A stretch of DNA of 64,000 nt from Adiantum capillus-veneris (taxonomy: Eukaryota; Streptophyta; Polypodiopsida; Polypodiales; Pteridaceae). Under the pieces are notes generated by a model. The model made no database searches, was not told the DNA's origin, and worked only from the letters and a program-made list of their open reading frames with translations. Of the stretch, positions 44,848 to 58,167 are shown one piece after another. The DNA lies in the NCBI GenBank assembly GCA_014529385.2, contig CM043962.1, positions 92,263,680 through 92,327,679 on the forward strand, in the 5' to 3' direction. Made by a program: the position numbers and the translations under genes. Every line of letters begins with the position of its first letter. Position 1 is the stretch's first letter.

Positions 44848-45994
44848 ATTGATAGATAGATCTTAATACGATCCTTGGAGGTCAAAGATGATCTATGGGA
44901 CCAAAGAGACATGTGATGTACTATGTATGGGCCTGATAACTGATTCTCGATGCTTTAGGATTGTGGTAACGAGAGTCACAATTGAGTGCGGCTGGGAGGG
45001 AAAGTGTGTATGGTTAAGTTATGACTGAAAATGTGAGGGAAGCAAGTATGGATGTGAGAAAAAGTTGAGCACTGTAGTAGTCTGTGGTCACTCAAACTCC
45101 CGCATTTGCAGTGAGCATGATGTGCAAAGTTGATTTGCATTTCCCAAGTGCCATCTCTTGCATCAAAGGGAGTGGGAGCTAATCCAAATGGCTACAATAG
45201 TGTGTATTTCTGACAAGGGGATATGCTCAAGCATATTAGTGTGAGTTCCATTTTTTCTTTTGGTGAAGAACATGGTTTTGTAGTTGGGGGAAATATGATT
45301 GGTGTAAGTATGAATTATGACCCATCGGATTCCTCCCAAATTGTAATACATTGGCATTGTAGCAAAGCTTCATTCAATTGGCAGTCTATTGCGTCATGTA
45401 GCAAGTGTAATGCATCCCATCTCCCAAACCACTTATTTATGTATTACATCCATCGCCTGCTCAAGATATTGCTTTTATGTGTCTCTTGAACTTTGTTGCT
45501 CGCTTCCCATGTAATTGTAGGAAGTCTATGTGAGGGGTTTTGATGCATCTTTATCATGTACTCCACAACCCTTTCCATGGCCATAGCCTCAATTGGAAGA
45601 GATCCTGACTCAAAAAGTAGGAGCATCCATGGTGTTTGTGTCTTAACTTGGAGAAATGTAAAGAGATTCTTTCATAAATTTTCAAACCCTAACGTACCCG
45701 AATGGGGTCAATATGCCAAAGTTGATGGTGCAAGTGCATCCACCCATTGCTCCAAAAGAAAATTCCTTGCACACATGTGAATTTCTTGTGGACTTGCCAT
45801 GAGCTTCAATTGCATTTGAAGGAGAGTTTGTTGTCCATCCACCTTGTGCACTCTAAAATTAGACTATTGAGCTCACCACAACCCCTTTGAGGGGTGAGTG
45901 CACTAAGTCAAGTGGGCTACACCGAGTGTCCCATTTGAGTTGCTTGTGAAGGGATCCCACAAAAAGGTGTCATGCATGGTTTCACAGGGTCTAT

Positions 45995-46030
<36 letters not shown>

Positions 46031-46382
46031 TCCTTAATGGAGTTATTGTGGACTAATCAAATGCAATCTTAGAGCTAAAACATGCGTGTGAAATATCTCA
46101 TTGAAAAGTTTTCTAGACACAAAATCCCACTATGAGTAGGAGCTTTAGGGGTGTGGAGAAATTATGCAAATAAATAATCTAAAATGTTATCCTAATCATC
46201 CAATTAAAAGACATATTCTTCCTCTAGTCACACGTTCCTTAATTGACGAGAGTAGTGGATCATTGATATTTCCAAGAGCATGCCCAAGCTCAATCAAGAT
46301 CATTAATGACCAAGGAATCTATGCTAAAGAGGAATTAACCTATAGTTAACTAGGAGGAATGAATCATGGCTCTAATACCATT

Positions 46383-46881
46383 TGTATAGATCAAAGAGGA
46401 TGAAAGAAAGAACCATTCCTGGAATTAGCATATTAATCAACATTTAATTGCACACAAGAGATTGAAGTAGAGTTTAGACAAACTTAATAACTAGATTGAT
46501 TCAAAGTGAGTATAAAGAGGCGCTTTATACAGAGCTAGTGTGGGCATGCCATCTAGCATATACAGAGCTAGTGTGGGCATCTCATCTGGCATATATAGAG
46601 CTAGTGTACGCATCTCATATGGCATCACAGATGATATCATAAGAACTTCCAATTCAGCCTAAATCCACTTGTAAACTCATGAGGACTCTTTTAGAACACT
46701 TTAGGGACCCTTTTACCAAGTTTAGATGTGTCTACACCCTCTCCAACTGCCCTCATGGGTACCTATAACCTTTAGGTGTCTTTTCTCCATGCTATCACAT
46801 GATTCCATGCCCACCTAAGTGTCCAGTGGACAAGATGTCTTACACACAAGCATAGGATAAAACCCGTAAACCTAACTAACA
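46383..46881 (-). repeat. 5' LTR of the older LTR element
   Basis: Homologous to 43290-43680. It contains three 38-bp tandem copies of CAGAGCTAGTGTGGGCAT at about 46535-46620 that are single copy in the other LTR. Confidence 0.6.
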
Positions 46882-46904
46882 ATACGTTTAAAATCTTTGA
46901 AAAT

Positions 46905-46950
<46 letters not shown>

Positions 46951-48559
46951 ACCCCTCCTTTGATTTGTATCATCGATATATGTAATCCCAAAGACATGCT
47001 TTAACTCCTCAAATATGCTTCACACCTCACTTTAAATAGCCCATGGATATCTTCTCTTGCATTTCTTACTTCTCACATAGCAGGTTGACAAGCATGGATA
47101 TTATTTCATAAAAACTTTGCAAGTCACTAAGGAAATGTCAAGTTTGGGACTTGTCACCAAGAGAAAATTTCAAGGGAGGGATCCTCACCCCATAAGGTGT
47201 CTTTGTGGTGGGTGGTGGTTTGACACTAAATGTTGGCATCATATGTGAGTTCTTTCTTATGTTTAGTATCACTCAAAATAGACACTCACATTCATTCCAT
47301 TATTTTTAATTGCCTAGCAATTTTTGCGATTAATTATTGATAATAAAAGGTGGTTGATTCATGCAAGGCATGCCCTTTTATTAGGTAGATTTTGCATGAT
47401 TAGGGAGGCAAAGTTTGTATTATGTCATACCTTTTATTCCCCCCTTCAAAATGATACCTTTGTTAAGCTTACTCCATTAAAAAAATGAAACAGTTGCTCA
47501 CAAAGACAACGTTTGAGACTCTAGCTATAGAAAGAGACAAGGGTTGTTTGGCTTTGTAGAATTTTAAGCTCATGTACAACAAAATTTGCAAGAATAGGAT
47601 AACTTTTCACTTCTCTACATTTAAATCTCTCATTATGGGTTTAACCTCATGCTTTCACATAGTATTGACATGAGGAATGGGAGTTCTTGATTGTGTTTGT
47701 TGATTGAATCTCTCATGGTGAGGGTATTGAGGCTCTCTCAATAATTTTTTATCATGATCTAGTATTGCTTGTTCTTGAGGAGGGAGGCATTCTCTTGCAC
47801 CAAAGAAGACATAAGAGGTGGAGAATTCCATAGAGTCTCACACTCTTGCTCTTCTTATTAAAGCTCTCTACAATAGTGAAGGTGACCTCCTTTGTATGAA
47901 TCAAATTGATCATTGATTTTAGGTTTTCATGAGCCAATAGAACGACACCAATTTCTTATGATTGGGTCAAATATTGGCTATCATTCTACATTAGATTGTG
48001 ATTAATCCTATTAGTTGACAGATTCAAGTTTCTATTTCAAAGTACACAATTGAAGTGTACATTGACAATGGTGTGTATGGGAATTTTGGTTATAAAAAAT
48101 CATTAATTGCAAGCACTAATGGATTGTAGGCTCAAATTTTGTCTTATTTATTTGTTATCTACTATAGTAGCTTTAATCTACAATTTGAGTCTCTACAATT
48201 TATCTTAATGTTAATTCCTTACTATCTTCTACCCTTAGCATTCAATTATAAAAAACTATACTCTCTCTCTTTGTTTCTTCTTCCCTCTCACATCTCTCAC
48301 AACTAGAGGTGTGGCGCCTTCTTAGTCTCCCTTAGAGAATGACGCACTATGACATACTTTTTGGTGAACGCAACATGAAACTTATCAGGGTGAGAGAGTG
48401 AAGATGGACTCGCCTGCACAGGTGAAGTAGTACGTACAAAAATTGCAAAGATTAGCACAATGTACTTCTTGGAAGAGATGCAAAGGACTATGGAAGCAAC
48501 ATTGAATGTTGTACACATTGAGTACAACATTTTTTAATGTTCCAAAGGCTATCTTGCAT

Positions 48560-48610
<51 letters not shown>

Positions 48611-51600
48611 TTCACAAGGAGTATTGAATCATTTGTGCGGTTGGTAATTCCATATTTATGTGAGCGAATATAAGATCTTGCCCGGAAGAATATGGAAACT
48701 ATTCGGCATATTTAAAAGAAGCTATTTTGCATGTAAGAAATGATTATATGGCTAAGGAGGTGGGATACAAAGATGAGCATGAAGTAGGTTTTTACAATCA
48801 AATGGAAATCGTATCCACTTGGATAGATGTTCAGATCTAGGTTTTACAATCAGATGAAAATTGTATCCAAATTGGATAGATGTTAAAATTCAGGTTCTAT
48901 CAAAGATGGAAACAGTGATGGATGCATGTCTTCAACTAGCTAATTTTTTCACAAAGGTTAATTCTTTGGGGAATATTTTATAGCTTGAAGGGCAATCCAA
49001 AGCCAAAATTGAAGCTGATGAAATTTTTTAAGAGATGCCTAAAGCTCAAGATCATACTGTAAGAATGATGATGCTTGATGTTTTGTGACAAATTTACAAA
49101 AGGATACCATGTGTATGGACTATGTACAGGTATGTGAAGAACCTATAAATCCAATAGAGGATGCTTGCAATGATTTGACTACAATGTAGGGTACAATTGA
49201 TATATCTCATGATATATATAGAAGTAGATGAATGAGACTTTGTTTATTGCAAAAGAGATGAATGCATATGGTGATGGGTCAAAACAAGAAGGGGATGCTA
49301 TTATTGATGCTTTCCTATGCGGGCTATGTGCATATGCTTTGACTAGTGAGGTAACCTCTGTTGATAGGAATTCATATCCACAAGGGTTACAAGATATCCT
49401 ATTGCAAAGCAAGAACATGTTTCTAAATGACACAATATTTTTTTGAAGAACTCCAAAAAAAGGAATATGCATAGATGACTCTTTGTGTATATGACATATC
49501 CTCAACTTGTCAGATGCAGTAGTAGAGGATATCAAGGACAAATCTACCCTTATGCCTTATGTAGAGTTGTATGGAGCAAGAATACAAATCTTTCTGCCAT
49601 ATAATGATGGTATGCATGATTCTACCATACAAGAGGATGATGTTGTACTTGCATGTCTAGATGATGATGGATACAATGGTTTTTCACAAAGACTCCCAAA
49701 TTCCAAGTGTAGATATCTATGGTGTGAAAATGGATTTTCAAAAGATGCTTGATGATTCCAAAGCTATAGGGGATGATGATGGTGAGCTAGCTTGACTACC
49801 GATGTTGCAAGGGAAGAAAAACTCTAAGTGGACACTTGCCACTCTTCTTGTTATGGTTGGTGAGGGGTTGGTTCATGGTGTTTTCTTTATTGATAATTAT
49901 GTTAGTGATGGTTTTGATCTCACAAGCAGGGAATGCCTACTTCTACATTTATATTCATGTAGAGCTATGTTTGCCAATTTTCAATATGATATGGATTTCG
50001 TCTTTTGATTTTGGGCAAGTTCTCATTCATTGTATGGATCATTGATGCTAAGTGTTGATATGATATTTGATTGAGTGGTTTTAAAGATTTTATGACACAC
50101 CTTCAATACGGCTACATGATATTAGATGTATGCTATGGTGGTTTATTTTGTTTAAAGCATGTAGGATGGAATTGCTTTATGGTTATTTTATGTTTAATAT
50201 CCCAATAGGGTTTAAAGTTGATCAAGAGTTTGGGCAGTTGATGTCTATGCCTTCCAAGTGGGCACCATGTTTCTTACATGTTATGGCACTTCATCAATAT
50301 GCTCTATGAAGTAGGGGATCTATTGGTTATTGGGTGCTTATGCTATGTTTACAACAAGCTTTTTTGCTTTCCATATGATCTTGGAGGAGTTTTTTCTTAC
50401 AATCAAAGAAAGCATAGTTATTTACTAATAGAATATATAAAGTGGGGTGATGAATGGATGTTTATAGATTCCAATGCAGTTAGCACATGAATGGATGGAT
50501 GTTTATAGATCTCAATGCAGTTTACACAGGCTAGAGGATGTGCAGGTTCAAAGGGGGTAAATGTCATGCTATTTTGCAAGCACAATGAGAACCAATGATC
50601 AGATATCATTTGTGCAATTTTACCATGTTGGTATGTTTTGCTACTTTATGTAATTGCAAATAGTGGATTAGGAGATTTTTATGCTAAAAATAGTGTTTAA
50701 TGGATGGAGCTCATCATTGTGGTCATGTCAAATGTCTCCAGACTCCAATCAAAGCCAAAATGGGGCCAATATGACTGATTTTGCTACATTACAATTTTAA
50801 AGGACTTTGATTGCATGCCAAATTTGTTTGATGAATATTGTTTTTAGTTAGCACACCCAGTCTAGCTTCAACAATTATCACTAATCTTGGGATCTTTTCA
50901 CGTTCCATTGTACCCAATGTGGGCACAAATTGACCAAAGATCATTGCTAAAATAACTTATTTGGGTCATTTTGGAAAGAGGATTCTGAAGTTTATGAGGG
51001 CATCTTACCCATGCTTGCCGCGTATAGAATGGTCCCATACTTGGTTTTGAAGCATATAATATCATGCTGCTATATATATTGGAGGAGTGTCTCTTTGTAA
51101 GCGACACAAATGAGAGAGAGACGATTGCCTTGCGGGTGAGGGTGTTGTTTAAGCGCTATTTAAGTGTGCCAATGGAGCAGCTAAGGCCTAGTGGTGTTGT
51201 GGTAGCTATCTTGGCCAATCAGTCATCTATAGTATAGCCTCCAAGCTCCTCTAGCTGCAACCATAGAAACATCCTCTTCTATAAAAATAGTTTCTACCTT
51301 AAGAGGACTTTGGATACACCATCCACGGTTCAAGAATAATTGTACTTTTTTTCATCAATAATGAGGGTATTGTGGTCCCTAAAGTTAGGAAATATTTTTT
51401 TCCAAAAGTTAATAGATTACTATAGAATATAGGGTTCCTGATATCTCCAAGAGAGCCTTGGAAAAGAGCTATTCCTAGGTGGGATGTCTGCTCCTTGTGT
51501 ATTGCATTGATTTACATTACACCAAAAATTGATGCTTCAAAGAAATACATTAAATAGTTAACGACCCAATTCAAAACCAAGATGCATCATCCAACACTAC

Positions 51601-52918
51601 ACGTGGTCACGCTGAGCACTAATGTTGTACTTTACCATCTCCTTGCTATGCATAGAGACATGCTCATTCATACTAGGTCTCCATGACCTTCACCAAATAC
51701 CCCTTTAAGTTATGGACAAGGGTATGTCCTTTGTTATTTGGCATCTTGAGAGCACATTGAGTCTTGTAGAGGATTCTAGCTTGTTGAGATATAAAGCTCT
51801 ATGCCCCACCGACCGTTTATCGCATATCATTCATCACTAGCATATGTGAGTTGTTACAAGGATCTTTGCTAATGATATAAAAAAAATACTACGCCGACTT
51901 GGTCTACCTATTGAGAGTGATGGCATACTTATCTGCCACTCACTCACTAGTGGCTTGTAAGATCCCCAATTTTTGGGCCTCTTTGAACAATACATCAAAT
52001 TTTTTCTAGGTGCACATAATCTTAACTCCATCATTTATGACTTGAAATGGTTTCTTTACAACTTAATAGTGTTTTAAAGTGGAAATCAATGCCATTTCCA
52101 ATCTCCATAGGGTTCGACAGACTTATGGTTCAATTTTTGAAAATTTTGCCTGTATTGCTTTTTGTACCTTTTAGTACATTTTAGTGAAAAATAGGGCCAT
52201 ATTCTCTTATTACTAGATCTTGCAAAGCTATGGATTTATCTAGGATTTTTCTTTTCCTTTTGTGATTTTTCGCAAAAAGAAACGTCGTTTCCTAGTTCTA
52301 CTGAACTTGAGGCCATAGTTCAATTTTAGAAAAAAAACTTTTCTGCTTTTCATGCTATTTTCTACTTTTTGTGCATGGTGCTTCCAAAAAGGGAGCATGT
52401 TTTTTGATATTATCTAACTCTAAAATGATTTATTTTAAAAATAAGCCATCGGATGTGCATGTGACGACCTTATGACATAAAGACAATGAAGGGATACAAA
52501 AAACAACACAACAATCATGTTGAGGTAGTATGGTGAGGCCACGGTGATATCACCTACTAAGATTCCATTCACTTCAATAAGAATAGCCAAAATTGAAGGG
52601 TAGTTACTAAATTAGGGGATGATGTTTGACCAATCAAAGAAAAACCAAAGCCTGGCATGTTTTAGCAAAGAAAGGGTATTTTTTTAGAAACTAAGAATGC
52701 TTTTGAGGGGTTTTGGGGAGCTAGTTTTCTCTCGCTTCCTCTCACCTCCAATCAAACTATATAAGGAGCACAAGTCTCACACACAAGGGGTACATACACT
52801 TTCATACACACATAGATACCTATGTATGTACAGACCTGCACCTATGGATGGTCAAACAGGATCTCCATCACCATCTCTATGTTCTATGTAAAAGCGCTCT
52901 CACTCGGTACACACAAGA

Positions 52919-53001
<83 letters not shown>

Positions 53002-53590
53002 CAACTATTTTTGACCTAGTAGACATCAGTTCACTCTTTTGATCATAATTTCTTCATCCAAAGTCCGATTTGGGTGATCTAACCTAAATCGAAGAGCAAA
53101 AAGCCCTCCTATGATATCCATCACCATCTTTATGTTCTACGTAAAATATCTCTCATTCAATACACACAAGAATATTTTTATTTTTATTTTTAAAAAAAAA
53201 AATTATTTTTTGACCTAGTAGACATCAGTTCACTCTTTTGATCGTCACTTCTTCATCTGATTTGGGTGATCTAGCCTCAATCAAAGAGCATGACACCCTC
53301 CACACATTGATTTAAGAACAAAAAAATTATGGGTAATACAGGGATTTTTTGCATTAGCATTTTTGAAGTGAACACATTTGGGGAAGTTTACTCTCGTCTC
53401 TTTTTTTACGTACAATGTCTTTCACTCGCAAGGGTGCTTCTTCTTCAACAAGGTCAACAACCATGGTAGAAAATGATCCAAAATCTCCTTAGCATGGAGA
53501 TAGCAACACAGTCACTCTACCGATGACATCAAAAACCATGATTATGGCATACTTGGTATTCTTGCAAGAGACCATAAACAAGCAAGGCAA
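46882..53590. other. Long stretch without a supported gene
   Basis: A/T-rich DNA. (CT)n at about 46909-46947, (GA)n at about 48560-48607, (CT)n at about 52923-52996. Small tandem duplications: 48787-48898 (about 57-bp unit), 50450-50525 (about 46-bp unit), and about 52863-53310, where a roughly 260-bp unit containing CCTAGTAGACATCAGTTCAC is present twice. Short frames at 49228-49752 and 49802-50490 look like remains of a decayed gene but show no motif I can name. Confidence 0.5.
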
Positions 53591-53595
53591 AGACT

Positions 53596-55520
53596 CGGAC
53601 ACTTGCAATGGAGAATGTCATGCTAAGGGTCCTTGTTGTTAAGAATGAGCATCTCAAGAGGAAACCTAAGTTGCAAACAATACGTTTGATGCAACTTGAA
53701 GAGGAATTCAAAGAATGTAAATGCTCTCTTGTGAACTCGAATGCTTTGGAGGAAGGCATGAGCAAAGTGGAGTATGATCATGTATTGAAAGAGGAGAAAT
53801 TTGACACCATGATCCATGATGTAAGCGACGTGAAAAATGTATGCACAAAAAAATGTGGCTCCTGTTTCCTATATAATGCAACCTACTACCTGGACAAAGA
53901 ATGTTGAAAATGTGGATATAGAGGAGTGGAAGGAACGGGAGCAATGCTCCAAGAACATTGTTGTTCATGGAATTCTAGAAGAGAAGTTAGAGACACCTCC
54001 TTCTCTTGCCATTGTTGTTGAAGATTTCTTGAAAACACACTTTGGCATGTGGGGTGAGGAGCTATGGTTTATGAAGCACATTGAGTGGGTAAGCAAGGAG
54101 CTCCTCACTCAAAAGAACAACCAATTGTGTACACCATTCCGAATGAGATCAAATAAAAGATTACTTTCAATAATAGTTAAATTTATTTGAGGGATACAAA
54201 AAAAAAATTACGTGAATATTAAGCAACAAAATGTGTGTTGCAAGGCACATGAGAATAGGTAGTAAGAAAACTTAAGGAGATCTCTCATGAAAGAAAAGAT
54301 GCCCAAGCAGGAGGCAAATCCCTCGAGCAAATAGGAATGTGCAACATATGTAGCTAAGTTACAAGTAAAAGTATGGTTTTAAAATTGCAATGGATACCCA
54401 TGGAATGCAGGGATTGGCATAGATGAACCAACAAGCAAAGCCAATGTTGCAGTTCTTGTTGAAAGTTGGGAGCATGATGCACAAAGGATTTATGTACATT
54501 TAATGATGTGGTCAAAGAATCGCAAACAACAAAGAGAGTAAAAAGGGATAGCATGTATGATTAAGAAAGGAATGGAAGATCTTGTATCAATTGTGAAAGA
54601 TGACATTCACAAACGTAATGTATGGTTGAAAATTATGACACCAAAAATACCACCCATTTTTGTAGCCGATTGCTGCATTTCTCATCATGATTCTCCCTTT
54701 TATGTTGGAATGGATAACGATTAGCCATTTGTTGATTTAAAGGAGGAAATTTCTTACTTTAAAGGCAATGGTGTTCTTATTGTCTTTGAAGATATGAATG
54801 TCCACACAAAAATATTTCAATTTGATATGCCATACATTTCAACGGACCTGGAGGAAGTTCACTTGTATGATCATAATTCAATGGCTGAGAAAGAGTTGGA
54901 TCCCTATGAAGAGTTACTTTTACACAAATAATACAAGTATGCTCATTGCCAATGAGATATCTTTATGGAGTGGAATTGATGGTTTTACATGTTAAAAACA
55001 CAATGAGGATAGTGTGATATTGTCTATATGCTACTCTCCAAAGCCATCACATATCACATAAAGAGTTTTATTCTTGGACAATGGACCCCAAAATCAGATC
55101 ATCAAACCTTATGTATCAACCTTACATATGGAGAAACAACTAAGCATGAAAATCTCAACCAAAGGGAAGAGAAGTTCTCTTTGTGTGGATTTCAAAGGGG
55201 CACCAATGTATCTTGAAATGGTTGAGCAAAAGTTATGGATGAAAATTCTTCAATATGATGCACCATTGGAAGCTAAATAGAAAAATTTCAAGAAATTTAT
55301 TTGTCTTGTGCAAAAGAATGTTTTCCATAAAGCATGTCCATGGTATCAACAAAGGTAGATCACATAAAAGGTGGTTTGATAAAGAATGTCAAGATGCTTG
55401 AAAGTCCTTGATAAATCTATATACAATTATGAACAAAGATAACTATCAAAGTCGTGTTCATAAATACAAGGCAATGATTCAAAAGAAGAGAAGAACATGG
55501 GAAGTCAAGTATCAAGTCTA
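53596..55520 (+). pseudogene. Decayed LINE-type element fragment (endonuclease region)
   Basis: In several frames: NIVVHGILEEKLETP and VVEDFLKTHFG (about 53955-54050), reminiscent of LINE ORF1. Then an endonuclease-like region: PPIFVADCCISHHDSPF, PFVDLKEEISYFKGNGVLIV, EDMNVHT in place of GDFNART (54650-54805), and SDHQTLCINL (about 55095), the SDH motif near the end of EEP domains. After it, WFDKECQDA and KKRRTWEVKYQ (55369-55515) match the linker before the LINE reverse transcriptase. The RT itself is missing; the sequence abuts a copia remnant at about 55523. Many stops. Confidence 0.5.
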
Positions 55521-57841
55521 AGAAAAGCCATGCGCATGGATATATAGTGCCAATAATGCTTAGACCTTGAGCTATGCACACATCTTCTCACTTGCAATAC
55601 TGCAAAGTGAATATTTGGCCTTGTTATGCATACACGAAGGAGGAAAAAAATTATCTGGTACAGAGTAACATGTGTAGGATCTCTAGTATCATGCAGACTC
55701 AACTTCAAATTTGGAGTGGCAATTGGCTTGCAATCATTAAGTCCAAATCTATTTAGAAGAATTTGCACAAGCTTTGCTTGACATAATGCAATACTCTCAT
55801 CACACTACTTAACCTGAATGCCAAAAATAATGATACAAAAGTCCCAAATCTAATGTCTCAAATATTGGCATTCAAATCAGTCATAAATTCAACAATATGT
55901 GTCATATTTAAACTAGTGAGAAGTAAATCATCCACAAATACAAAAATGATAAGATATACATCATCCACACATTATATATCCATGGTTCTCTCAATTGGAC
56001 TATTTCAAAAGCCATGTGAAGTCAAATGGTTGTCCAATTTCTCATACCAAGCATGAGAAGATTGTAAACCATACAATGCTTTATTACATTTGCACACTTT
56101 CTTTTCCTATCCTTTCTTGACAAAACCTCGAGCCTGCATTACATACACTTCCTCATACAAGTTACCATCCAAGAAAGTAGTTTTAATGTCCGATTGATGT
56201 GCATCGCATCCAAAATAAGATGACAATGCAAAAATTTAACCAGTAGAAGTCATATGACAAGTGGGAGCAGAAGTTTTTTCATAATCAATGCCTTTTTTTT
56301 AGCATTACCTTTTGAGACAAGCCTTGCTTTGAAGCAACCAATACTATTGTCTGGCTTGCATTTTAGCTTATAGACCCACTTTGTACCATTGGCCTTCTTG
56401 CAAGGAGGCCAATGGTACCGTCTGGCTTTCATTTTAGTTTATAGACCCACTTTGTACCATTGGCCTTCTTGCAAGGAGGCAAGTCACATAAAGATCAATT
56501 ATTGTTCTTCACAAGTGCATCATATTCATCTTGCATATCAGCCATCCAATTCTCTGAATTTTGTGCTTTATCAAACATAAGAGGTCCATCCTCGTCACAC
56601 ATACTTGACATAACTAAAACACAACAATTTGATACACAAGAAGCATGATGCGAACCCAAACAAGTACAATTAGACAAAGGTGCATTCAATTACTATCATA
56701 TAAAGTATACACAAGCCATTTTGGCATCCGCCTAGTTTCGTCATTTTCATCCTTATCCTCATTAAGGGTATCATTTACATCTAAATAAAAGATAGGCTGA
56801 TTTGTGAAGTCACTTGAAACTTGTGTAGGTTGAATCTTTGCCTCATTTGGACTAAAATTTGTATTTCCATGATTAAAAAGAGACAACAATGTATCAAAGA
56901 GGTCTTGTGAGCGCACACTTGTCTCTTTAGTACATGAAAACAAAGGCCGAATTGCATCTTCCACAAAACAAACATCTTAAGAAGTCAAGATACATTTTGA
57001 CTCAGGAAGTGCACTGTGCACTCCATAATCATGTGAATGTATCACATGAGTCGGCAGAGGGGTATTTTAATGCTTTTTTGGCAAATTACTAGAGATAAAT
57101 TAAGAAAAAGGCTCCTTCTATTCAAATTTTTTGCAGCAAAAGAGCATAATCCAAGCAACCAAAAGTACACAAATGACCAATGAATGGCTTTTTGTCATGC
57201 CATGCCTCATATGGACTCATAGACATCAAAGCCTTGGTGGGACACCCATTAAGAATGTAGGCAACACACATGATAGCCTCTAGCAAAAAAACATGTGGAA
57301 AAGCTTTGCTTTTGACCATAGAATGTGCCATCTCCACAAGTGGCCCATTTTTTCTTTCAGCAACACCAGTTTGTTGAGGTGTATATGGCACTGTACATTG
57401 GTGTTTTATCCCACAACCAACTAGAAATGCATCAAATTCTTTTGACATATACTCCATTCCTTGATTATAACGGAGGGTGCCCATAGTACAACACGATACA
57501 TTTTCAGTCAACAACAAAAATTATTTGAACCACATAAACACTCAAACTTAGCCTTAAGTGGATACACCAATGTATGCCAAGAGTAGTGATCAATGAAAGT
57601 CACAAAGTACAAATTGTTATTAAAAGAAGCAGTGTGCATCGAGCCACAAACATCACTGTGAACAAATTATGGCTTGCAAGTAGCCCGCACTGAACCATCT
57701 TTTAAAAACTTAAAATGTTGCATTTTCTCCAAAATAAAGCCTTTACAACATGCTTAAATGTTGCCTCCAAAGGGGGAAATGAAGCAACCATATTAGATTT
57801 ATGCAAATGCATCAAATTGGCCGAATTCAAATGTCCAAAAT
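55505..57841 (-). pseudogene. Older Ty1-copia, 3' half (integrase and RT remnants)
   Basis: On the minus strand: integrase GMEYMSKEFDAFL, GIKHQCTVPYTPQQTGVAER with HQ..GVAER conserved, and MSPYEAWHDKKP (57122-57517); RT start NGTKWVYKLKCKPDNS (about 56330-56400); RT end RFGLNDCKPIATP (about 55720-55760). A 67-bp tandem duplication at about 56345-56465 copies part of the RT. Heavily frameshifted. It is the outer element into which the younger copia at 57842 inserted. Confidence 0.75.
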
Positions 57842-58120
57842 TGTTGAAGATGATGAAACAGGAAACAGAAGGAAGACAACAACTCAGAGTAGGAAGAAGA
57901 TGGAGAAGGAGAAGACATAGAGCTTGCGTAAGAGATCTCTGTAGTCTCTCTCTTTGTATTAGAATAATAGTGTATATACAAACTCAGAGCTACAAAGATT
58001 ATATGAAACCCTAAGAGATAAGGTGTCCTTTCACACCAGATGTCCAGGGGGAAAAACCCAGTGGGAGAAAAGTGCCCCTGGTGAAGCGCGTATACACACT
58101 AACACTACTACATGTCTACA
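57842..58120 (-). repeat. 3' LTR of the young copia
   Basis: TGTTGAAGAT...CATGTCTACA on the plus strand; preceded by AAAAT. Confidence 0.95.
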
Positions 58121-58167
58121 AATCCCCCCTGTAGTGATAGTGTGAATCCGTACAAGGTAGCAGATCA

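Larger units (their letters stand above)
43290..46881 (-). mobile_element. Older non-autonomous LTR element, copia-like gag remnant
   Basis: Diverged LTR copies: about 43290-43680 and 46383-46881. TGGTATTAGAGC on the minus strand (about 46368-46380) abuts the right LTR as primer site with one mismatch; AAGGGGAGGGT (minus strand, 43681-43691) is the polypurine tract at the left LTR. A gag-like fragment lies at 43910-44280. There is no room or motif for pol in the 2.7-kb interior. The outer end of the left LTR is too diverged to place. Confidence 0.65.

Noticed and set aside
49228-50490. Set of short frames suggesting a host gene
   Set aside because: The frames are short and separated by stops, and no recognisable motif or splice structure links them.
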